Assembly (NCBI GenBank): GCA_041670885.1
Contig: JBAXYJ010000079.1
Coordinates: 1 to 11,627 of the forward strand
DNA length: 11,627 nt
Reading direction: 5' to 3'
Source: JAJBWD01 sp041670885
Lineage (GTDB): Bacteria > Bacillota > Clostridia > Clostridiales > Clostridiaceae
Below, one piece after another: positions 7,245 through 11,627 of this stretch (positions within the stretch are counted from its first letter, which is position 1; each line of letters starts with the position of its first letter). The notes under the pieces are model-generated. The model did not search any database, was not told where the DNA came from, and saw only the letters and a program-made list of their open reading frames with translations. Both the position numbers and the translations under genes were made by a program.

Positions 7245-7901
7245 ATGGATAATTTTAAAATAAACCCAGTTAAAATTATACTCAGGTTAAAACAGTGGGC
7301 TGGCTGGTTTATAGCCATATTATTTCCTTTTGCTGCTTGGGGAATAGTTAAATTTACAAATTCACCTATTCTGGTGGCACTTATATACTGGATAGGTATA
7401 GGAATTTTGCTCAGATTTACCTTTGATAAGAAGCTGCCTATTTTCCATCCTCAAATAAGAAAAGTAAAAAAAGAAATAGTAGTATTTGTAATAATTACTA
7501 TAATAGGAGGATATTATTACTCAAAAGGGGTTAAAATAGAGACAAATGCCTGGTATCTAATATTTAATTCAATGCTGTATGGTTTTGTAAATGGATTTTT
7601 AGAGATTCTTGCCTGGGTAAACATAGTTGATTTGGCGGGGGCAAGAATAAAGCTCAATGGCTACCTGGCTTTATTTCTTTATGTAGCCTTAATAGATGGA
7701 CTTTTCTGGAGCAGATTTATGCCTCAGTTCCCGGGAAGTATTTATGTTTTAATTATCATTCAGCTTGTTATGCTGATTACAGGGCTTTCTGTTTATAAAA
7801 AGACTGAAGATGTTACCATATGGAGTATTCAGCATATATTATTTAATCTGTTAGTAATCATGCTTACTGGTTTTGGCGTTAATTTATTTATACATATATA
7901 G
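7245..7901 (+). CDS. Polytopic membrane protein of unknown function
   Basis: I do not recognise this 218-residue protein. Hydrophobic segments at about residues 18-37, 41-58, 77-93, 103-126, 139-157, 165-183 and 193-216 suggest seven membrane helices with short loops; positive charge clusters occur near the N-terminus (K10-K16) and at 61-77. FVNGFLEILAW at 114-124 and SIQHILFNLL at 194-203 put Glu and His within membrane segments, loosely like CPBP-type intramembrane proteases, but the EExxxR motif is absent, so I do not call it one. GGGGGAAG precedes the ATG at a good distance. It lies 16 bp after murI and 11 bp before the cyclophilin gene, so it is almost certainly cotranscribed with them. 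No signal peptide cleavage site is evident. Confidence 0.65.
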   Translation: MDNFKINPVKIILRLKQWAGWFIAILFPFAAWGIVKFTNSPILVALIYWIGIGILLRFTFDKKLPIFHPQIRKVKKEIVVFVIITIIGGYYYSKGVKIETNAWYLIFNSMLYGFVNGFLEILAWVNIVDLAGARIKLNGYLALFLYVALIDGLFWSRFMPQFPGSIYVLIIIQLVMLITGLSVYKKTEDVTIWSIQHILFNLLVIMLTGFGVNLFIHI

Positions 7902-7912
7902 GAGGAGATATT

Positions 7913-8434
7913 ATGAATCCAAAATTTACAATTACAATGGAAAACGGAGAGGTAATGGAGGGAGAGTTATACAAGGATATAGCTCCCAATACAGTTAATA
8001 ATTTTATTAGTTTAGCAAACTCAGGCTTTTATGATGGGCTTAAGTTTCACAGGGTAATTCCTGGATTTGTTATACAGGGGGGATGCCCTTTGGGTAACGG
8101 TACAGGAGGTCCTGACTATTCCATAAGAGGAGAGTTTAAAACAAACGGATTTGACAATGACTTAAAGCATGAAGAGGGAGTACTTTCTATGGCCAGAGCT
8201 GCCCACAAAGACTCAGCAGGAAGCCAGTTCTTCATATGTCTTGCATCAGTTCCTCATCTGGACGGAGGCTATGCTTCCTTTGGAAAGGTTCTGAAAGGAA
8301 TGGAAACCGTACAAAAGATAGCAGCAGTTAAGAGAGATTACAGCGATATGCCTTATGAAGATCAGATTATGAAAAGTATCAGAGTTACCTGTGATGAAGA
8401 AGCTCCTGAAGTCGAGAAGTTAAAGAGGAGGTAA
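7913..8434 (+). CDS. Cyclophilin-type peptidyl-prolyl isomerase
   Basis: Catalyses cis-trans isomerisation at proline and assists folding; with no signal peptide it should be cytoplasmic. The 173-residue protein has the cyclophilin signature KFHRVIPGFVIQGG (44-57, catalytic R47 and Q55), SAGSQFFI (101-108, Q105 and F106) and H115 in the proline pocket. The short charged tail (EVEKLKRR) is outside the fold. GGAGGAG precedes the ATG by a few bases. It is the third gene of the murI cluster. Its last codon abuts the left end of the IS607-like element, and the TAA at 8432-8434 appears to be supplied by the element. In the reconstructed uninterrupted sequence a TAA occupies the same position, so the product is unchanged. 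No terminator follows it. Confidence 0.95.
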   Translation: MNPKFTITMENGEVMEGELYKDIAPNTVNNFISLANSGFYDGLKFHRVIPGFVIQGGCPLGNGTGGPDYSIRGEFKTNGFDNDLKHEEGVLSMARAAHKDSAGSQFFICLASVPHLDGGYASFGKVLKGMETVQKIAAVKRDYSDMPYEDQIMKSIRVTCDEEAPEVEKLKRR

Positions 8435-8452
8435 GTAACAGTTTTTGAATAA

Positions 8453-8472
8453 CTACTAAAACCTACTAAAAT
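8453..8472 (+). repeat. Left subterminal tandem decamers of the IS
   Basis: Two adjacent 10-mers, CTACTAAAAC (8453-8462) and CTACTAAAAT (8463-8472), begin 21 bp inside the proposed left end. The second recurs exactly in inverted orientation at 9954-9963. Ten-base spacing puts both copies on one DNA face, as expected for adjacent binding sites of the TnpA MerR-like domain (inferred). Confidence 0.6.
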
Positions 8473-8498
8473 ATATTGATAAATTATTAGTTTTATGT

Positions 8499-8768
8499 TG
8501 TCATAAATATTATACGATTGGTCAATTCTCAAAATTAGTAGGTAAAAGTATTCAGACTTTAAGATTATGGGATAATGAAGGAAAACTAAAACCACATCAC
8601 ACAAGAGAAGGCAGACACCGCTATTATTATGAACGATAAATTAATCAAGTTTTGCATGTGCCATTTATTAAGAAGGATAAAAAAATATTGGATATTGCAG
8701 AGTATCAAGTAATAAACAAAAAGATGATTAAGGAGTTGTTAGAGAATGATACTGGCGAAGAAAGTTAG
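8499..8768 (+). pseudogene. IS607-family TnpA (serine transposase) remnant
   Basis: Too broken to give a long ORF, this frame still reads as an IS607 TnpA. Codons from 8511 give YTIGQFSKLVGKSIQTLRLW followed by DNEGKLKPHHTREGRHRYY, the N-terminal MerR-like helix-turn-helix. TAA at 8637-8639 interrupts it; CAA to TAA is the simplest explanation, since INQVLH follows in the same frame. The frame stays open to TAG at 8766-8768, ending KKMIKELLENDTGEES, which resembles the end of clostridial IS607 transposases. The resolvase-like catalytic domain between these parts (normally over 100 residues, including the nucleophilic serine) is missing. No in-frame ATG is visible at the N-terminus; the ATG at 8495 is out of frame. 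The 3' end overlaps tnpB by 23 bp, as in intact elements. It is non-functional. Confidence 0.75.
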
Positions 8769-9818
8769 AATTATCCCTAGCATAGAGCAGGAACAAAAAT
8801 TATGGCAGTCAGTTGGTACTGCAAGATTTATTTATAATTGGACACTTGCAAGACAAGAAGAAAATTATAGAAATGGCGGGAAATTCATTAATGATGGTGA
8901 TTTAAGAAAAGAGTTGACTATTCTAAAGAAATCAGAACTTAATTGGCTGAGTGGAGTATCTAATAATGTAGCAAAACAGGCTGTAAAAGACGCTTGTAAT
9001 GCTTATAAAAAATTTTTTAAAGGCTTATCAGATAAGCCAAGATTTAAAAGCAGAAGAAAAAGCAAACCTTCATTCTATAATGACAATATAAAATTAAAAG
9101 TTAAGACCAATATGGTTTTAATTGAAAAAGTAGGATGGGTTAAAACAGCAGAGCAAATACCTATGGATATTAAATATGCCAATCCAAGAGTAAGTTTTGA
9201 CGGGAAGTTTTGGGATTAAAAGATTTAGCAATAGTTTCAAATATAGATAAGCCATTTAAAAATATTAATAAAACTAAAGAAATTAAAAGACTAAAAAAGA
9301 AGTTAAAAAGAAAACAAAAACAAGTTTCAAGAAAATATGAAAAAGGTAAAATTCAAATGGGAAAGGAAGGTGAAAACCGTTATAAATTTACTAAAACTAA
9401 TAATATTAAAAAACTTGAAAGAGAAATAAAACTTATCCAAAGAAGGCTTTCTAATATACGTTTAAATCATATTCATCAAACCACGACTGCAATAGTGAAA
9501 ACCAAGCCCTGCAGAATAGTTGTTGAAGATTTAAATGTGAAAGGTATGCTTAAAAATAAACACTTATCAAAGGCTATACAAGAGCAATGTTTCCATAAAT
9601 TTATTAGTATTTTAGAATATAAAAGTAAATTCAATGGCATTGAATTTGTAAAAGCAGACAGGTTTTATCCTTCAAGCAAAACCTGTTCTTGTTGTGGAGC
9701 AATAAAGAAAGATTTAAAACTTAAAGACAGGGTTTTTATTTGCCCATCATGTAACCATAAAATTGATAGGGATAAAAATGCGTCAATAAATCTTTCAAGA
9801 TATGAGGAATCAGCATAA
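8746..9818 (+). pseudogene. tnpB: TnpB (IS607-type RNA-guided nuclease), frameshifted and internally deleted
   Basis: TnpB proteins are RuvC-like nucleases guided by an RNA from the element's right end. The first part (8746-9219) starts MILAKKVRIIPSIEQEQKLW, a normal N-terminus, and runs to SFDGKFW before TAA. The second (from 9210, overlapping in another frame) starts GLKDLAIVSN and continues through the lysine-rich helical region, VVEDLNVKGM (RuvC-II glutamate), the zinc finger CSCCG...CPSC and DRDKNASINL (RuvC-III aspartate). Compared from memory with intact clostridial TnpBs, about 25 residues containing GID(L/V)G, the RuvC-I aspartate, are lost at the junction. A TTTTGG at 9208-9213 suits a deletion between short TTTGG/TTGG repeats. 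Without RuvC-I the protein cannot cut DNA. AAGGAG lies upstream of the ATG. No other stops are seen, so decay is recent or slow. Confidence 0.85.
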
Positions 9819-9977
9819 TATCACATTCAAGATAATGTTGATATGTACTGTTCGTTACGCAGGAATTTAAGCCTTTGGAGCAGCATATCAAACTGGAGTA
9901 GTCTTATGACAAAACAGGCTGCTTTGAATAAGGAATAAATCTCTAAATATTAGATTTTAGTAGATTTTATGTAACGG
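9819..9977 (+). ncRNA. IS right end: omega-RNA (reRNA) scaffold region
   Basis: This 159-base stretch after tnpB has no ORF. It holds GTTACGCAGGAATTTAAGCC (9855-9874), a motif I associate with the conserved noncoding right end of clostridial TnpB elements, and a stem AGCAGC (9879-9884) with GCTGCT (9918-9923). In such elements this region, with the 3' end of tnpB, is processed into the omega-RNA, and bases past the right end act as the guide. Here the guide would begin at about 9978. The exact RNA ends and the fold are inferred. Confidence 0.55.
9951..9970 (+). repeat. Right subterminal tandem decamers of the IS
   Basis: TAGATTTTAG (9951-9960) and TAGATTTTAT (9961-9970) are adjacent decamers. 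Spanning them, ATTTTAGTAG (9954-9963) is the exact reverse complement of CTACTAAAAT at 8463-8472. They end six bases before the GG proposed as the right end. Confidence 0.6.
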
Positions 9978-9983
9978 TAAAAA

Positions 9984-10364
9984 TTGGTTTTAGATAATAA
10001 AAATATGGTTTTATATTATAATTTAAGCCCTGATGAGCAGGATTTAATAAAAGGTTTATCCAACGAAAATGGAGTACTTAGAACAAAGGAAATAACATCT
10101 AAAATGGGTGATATGACAATAAGGGATATTATAAAAGGTCTTGAGTTTATTACTGTTAATGATTCACTTCCTAAAGACAGCCTGGTCCTTTTTAATAATA
10201 TTTCAGATGGTGGATTAAGTTCCATAATTAAAGGGATAAGAGAGAAATTTAAAAAAAGGCCCATTATGGCGGTAGTTACCGAGACGTCACAGGATTGGTC
10301 TTTTAAACATCTTATTGAGCATCTCATTGAAGAAAGAGAGTGGTACAAAAACCACGGTAAGTAA
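9984..10364 (+). CDS. DUF3783-type small protein, separated from its ribosome binding site
   Basis: The protein has 126 residues from TTG at 9984, or 119 from ATG at 10005. The C-terminal half (about 70-122, ISDGGLSSIIKGIREKF then RPIMAVVTETSQDWSFKHL and IEHLIEEREW) fits the DUF3783 pattern, whose function is unknown. The N-terminal half has no recognised domain. At present neither start has a good Shine-Dalgarno. With the IS removed, AGGAGG lies six bases before TTG 9984, so TTG was probably the original start and the gene once followed the cyclophilin gene with its ribosome binding site overlapping that gene's end. Translation is probably reduced now, though the reading frame is intact. It is followed 12 bp later by the XRE regulator, so the two are likely cotranscribed. 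No clear promoter is visible at the IS right end. Confidence 0.65.
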   Translation: MVLDNKNMVLYYNLSPDEQDLIKGLSNENGVLRTKEITSKMGDMTIRDIIKGLEFITVNDSLPKDSLVLFNNISDGGLSSIIKGIREKFKKRPIMAVVTETSQDWSFKHLIEHLIEEREWYKNHGK

Positions 10365-10376
10365 TTGGAGGGTACT

Positions 10377-11027
10377 ATGAGCAGGGTTTCAGAATCTATA
10401 AAAACAGCAAGATTAAACCAGGGATTATCAAAAAAACAGTTAGGAAAAAAGCTGGGAGTATCGGAGAATTTCATTGAAGAAATTGAATCCGGCAGAAGGG
10501 TATTAAATGAAAACCTGTTAAGAAGGTTTTCTAATGTCTTAAATTATCAGGTGGATGATGCAGTTCTTACATCGGATGATGAGGAAGAAGTTATAGAGGT
10601 TAGGGAGATACCTAAAAAGGTAAATGAAACTATGGAAAGTGCTTTCTCCTCTGTAATTATGAATTTCAAAATATATGATTATTCATTTTCAGAAGCTAAG
10701 GGAGAAAAACAGCTTCCTATATTTGATAATAAAATAGAGGGTTTTCCAAAAGATAAGGTGTTTTTCATAGAAATAGAAAAGGATGATATGTTAGGCTTCA
10801 GGATTGCCAAGGGCGATATTGCACTATGCCACAAGGAGTCAGAGCCTTTAGATGATAATATATATCTGATAGAGGTTAATGAAAAAAGAGCAGTAAGGCA
10901 GGTTAAGAGGATAGATAATAACAATCTTCTTCTTATAAGCAACAAAAGCACCCTTAGAACCGAAACTGTAGACAAGAAAATAGTTAAGGTACTTGGAAGA
11001 CTTGTAAAAATTGAAATAAAATTATAA
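10377..11027 (+). CDS. XRE-family regulator with a LexA/S24-like C-terminal domain
   Basis: This 216-residue probable DNA-binding regulator begins with an XRE helix-turn-helix (about 6-60; LSKKQLGKKLGVSENFIEEI gives the two helices). An acidic linker (67-75) leads to a C-terminal domain (about 95-216) resembling the LexA/CI S24 fold: IEKDDMLGFRIAKGDIALC at 133-151 aligns with the GDSM...GD region, and QVKRID (175-180) carries the lysine of the catalytic dyad (K177). The serine position reads Asp (D137), so self-cleavage is not expected; the domain may serve for dimerisation or ligand sensing. I chose ATG 10377 because GGAGGG (10367-10372) is four bases upstream; the in-frame TTG at 10365 would overlap that site. 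It follows the DUF3783 gene and ends at a strong terminator. The regulon is unknown. Confidence 0.85.
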   Translation: MSRVSESIKTARLNQGLSKKQLGKKLGVSENFIEEIESGRRVLNENLLRRFSNVLNYQVDDAVLTSDDEEEVIEVREIPKKVNETMESAFSSVIMNFKIYDYSFSEAKGEKQLPIFDNKIEGFPKDKVFFIEIEKDDMLGFRIAKGDIALCHKESEPLDDNIYLIEVNEKRAVRQVKRIDNNNLLLISNKSTLRTETVDKKIVKVLGRLVKIEIKL

Positions 11028-11049
11028 AAGCTGCCTGAAGGCAGCTTTT
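11026..11049. terminator. Strong bidirectional terminator
   Basis: A perfect 10-bp stem, AAAAGCTGCC (11026-11035) with GGCAGCTTTT (11040-11049), encloses a TGAA tetraloop. It overlaps the stop codon of the XRE gene and lies 25 bp past the stop of the convergent membrane-protein gene. Its A and T flanks let it work in both directions. Confidence 0.85.
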
Positions 11050-11073
11050 CACTATATGGATATTAACTTTATA

Positions 11074-11439
11074 CTACCAGCTGGTTACTTTTTCTTTATC
11101 TTTATCAAAAAATGCAATTATTAAAAATAGTAACATTAATATTACATCTGAACGAAATGAGGAGAAGCTGCTCCCATTTAAAATTCTCATAGTAATAATT
11201 AAAAAAACAGCATAAACTAAGTTTTTTATTATTCTTTTACTTAATGTGTGGGGCTTTTTTAATATCTTTTCTGTTTTTATAAGATATTCCCAAAGTTCCA
11301 TTGCCGGTACTCCTATAAGGATAAATAAATTATTATAGCTTAATAAAGGGTTTTTAAATAAAAAACAGGATATTAATATTAAAAACAGGATTCCGGCCAA
11401 TAATTTTAAAAATTCTATTCCCAGCTTTTTTGAATTCAT
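11074..11439 (-). CDS. Small membrane protein of unknown function
   Basis: This 121-residue protein has four predicted membrane segments (about 9-29, 34-53, 69-87 and 97-112), a lysine-rich loop at 55-72 and a charged C-terminal tail (DKDKEK). I recognise no family. The ATG at 11437-11439 is preceded by an AGGGGGT Shine-Dalgarno at normal spacing, and an extended -10 promoter lies upstream. It lies 61 bp downstream of the spoIID stop with no terminator between them, so it may be read from both its own promoter and spoIID transcripts, which would link it to sporulation. That link is inference from position only. Confidence 0.6.
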   Translation of the reverse strand: MNSKKLGIEFLKLLAGILFLILISCFLFKNPLLSYNNLFILIGVPAMELWEYLIKTEKILKKPHTLSKRIIKNLVYAVFLIITMRILNGSSFSSFRSDVILMLLFLIIAFFDKDKEKVTSW

Positions 11440-11470
11440 GAGATATACCCCCTAAATAAATATTAAACAA

Positions 11471-11479
11471 ATTATACCA
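11471..11479 (-). promoter_or_regulatory. Extended -10 promoter of the small membrane protein
   Basis: On the - strand, TGG followed by TATAAT (TATAAT at 11471-11476, TG at 11478-11479), about 31 bp before the ATG. No convincing -35 is present. Confidence 0.45.
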
Positions 11480-11500
11480 TATTTATAAAGCATATTCCAT

Positions 11501-11627
11501 CTAATACATTTTGCTTATTTCAATATCCTTATAATAAAAATTTAAAATATCTTTATAAAGATATCCTTCATCAGACAGTCTCATGGCACCGTACTGGCTC
11601 ATGCCAACTCCATGGCCAAAGCCTCCG
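11501..11627 (-). CDS. spoIID: Stage II sporulation protein D (SpoIID), C-terminal fragment
   Basis: Only the last 41 codons lie in the window; the gene continues past the right edge. The fragment begins GGFGHGVGMSQYGA, the signature of SpoIID/LytB-domain proteins, followed by the typical helix (MRLSDEGYLYKDIL) and a short tail ending at TAG (11501-11503). SpoIID is a membrane-anchored lytic transglycosylase that works with SpoIIP and SpoIIM to thin peptidoglycan during engulfment of the forespore. LytB-type paralogues share the motif, but the short tail after it is usual for SpoIID. It points to a spore former. No terminator follows it before the next gene on the same strand. Confidence 0.85.
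   Translation of the reverse strand, partial: GGFGHGVGMSQYGAMRLSDEGYLYKDILNFYYKDIEISKMY

Larger units (their letters stand above)
8432..9977 (+). mobile_element. Degenerate IS607-family element (tnpA remnant, broken tnpB, right-end RNA)
   Basis: The unit has IS607-family architecture: a MerR-like helix-turn-helix serine-transposase remnant overlapping a tnpB, then a noncoding right end, with no terminal inverted repeats and no target duplication. I place the ends at GG dinucleotides (8430-8431 and 9976-9977) because excising the 1546 bp between them restores AGGAGG-taaaaa-TTG ahead of the next gene while keeping the cyclophilin stop. IS607 elements are known to insert at GG with little other specificity. 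Related decamers CTACTAAAAC and CTACTAAAAT lie near the left end, and an inverted copy lies near the right. Both genes are inactivated, so the element cannot move by itself. A boundary shift of one or two bases within GG cannot be resolved. Confidence 0.8.

Noticed and set aside
7245..7901. CPBP intramembrane protease call for the membrane protein
   Set aside because: The EExxxR motif is absent; only a vague resemblance of hydrophobic segments with Glu and His.
8453..8472. Short tandem repeats as the start of a CRISPR array
   Set aside because: They are two adjacent 10-mers without spacers and are matched at the other IS end; they are IS end repeats.
8362..8604. 80-codon - strand ORF across the cyclophilin end and the IS left end
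   Set aside because: It crosses the insertion junction and has neither a family match nor a ribosome binding site, so it arose by chance.
8746..9818. Two separate functional genes or a programmed frameshift in tnpB
   Set aside because: The junction lacks residues present in intact TnpBs, including a catalytic aspartate, so a deletion explains it better than recoding.
10016..10474. 152-codon - strand ORF opposite DUF3783 and the XRE gene
   Set aside because: It is antisense to two genes with recognisable domains, has no ribosome binding site and shows no known motif; it is a frame shadow.

Overview
The window looks like a chromosomal segment from a low-GC, spore-forming Firmicute, most likely Clostridium or a close relative. 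The DNA is AT-rich, Shine-Dalgarno (SD) sites are strong (AAGGAG, GGAGG), some starts may be TTG, promoters are sigma-A type (several with an extended -10), and the right edge carries the C-terminus of the sporulation protein SpoIID. It is mostly core genome, interrupted by one decayed insertion sequence.

Layout. 1-120: two terminators. 125-766 (-): a LUD-domain protein with its own promoter and terminator. 887-3503 (-): an apparent operon of murA, a YycJ-type metallo-beta-lactamase-fold hydrolase and a small SEC-C zinc-motif protein. 3648-4190 (+): a 2H phosphoesterase diverging from murA and converging on a large divergent glutamine synthetase, 4278-6176 (-), with a shared hairpin terminator between them. 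6177-6457: a divergent regulatory region with promoters on both strands and a long inverted repeat. 6458-8434 (+): glutamate racemase (murI), a polytopic membrane protein and a cyclophilin, closely spaced. 8432-9977: a degenerate IS607-family element. 9984-11027 (+): a DUF3783-type protein and an XRE regulator with a LexA/S24-like C-terminal domain, ending at a strong bidirectional terminator. 11074-11439 (-): a small membrane protein. 11501-11627 (-): the 3' end of spoIID.

Together, murA and murI supply early peptidoglycan synthesis (UDP-GlcNAc enolpyruvyl transfer and D-glutamate), the synthetase supplies glutamine, and SpoIID remodels peptidoglycan during engulfment.

The most informative observation concerns the IS607-like element. 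Removing 8432-9977 joins the cyclophilin 3' end to the next gene and recreates AGGAGG, six bases, TTG: a canonical ribosome binding site for the DUF3783 gene. The cyclophilin TAA stop is kept. The element therefore appears to have inserted at a GG inside that site, splitting an ancestral murI-membrane protein-cyclophilin-DUF3783-XRE operon. It is itself dead: TnpA has a nonsense codon and no catalytic domain, and TnpB has a frameshifting deletion that removes the RuvC-I aspartate. The right-end omega-RNA region and decamer repeats near both ends can still be recognised. I found no CRISPR array, phage module, tRNA or rRNA, and no convincing undescribed defence system.
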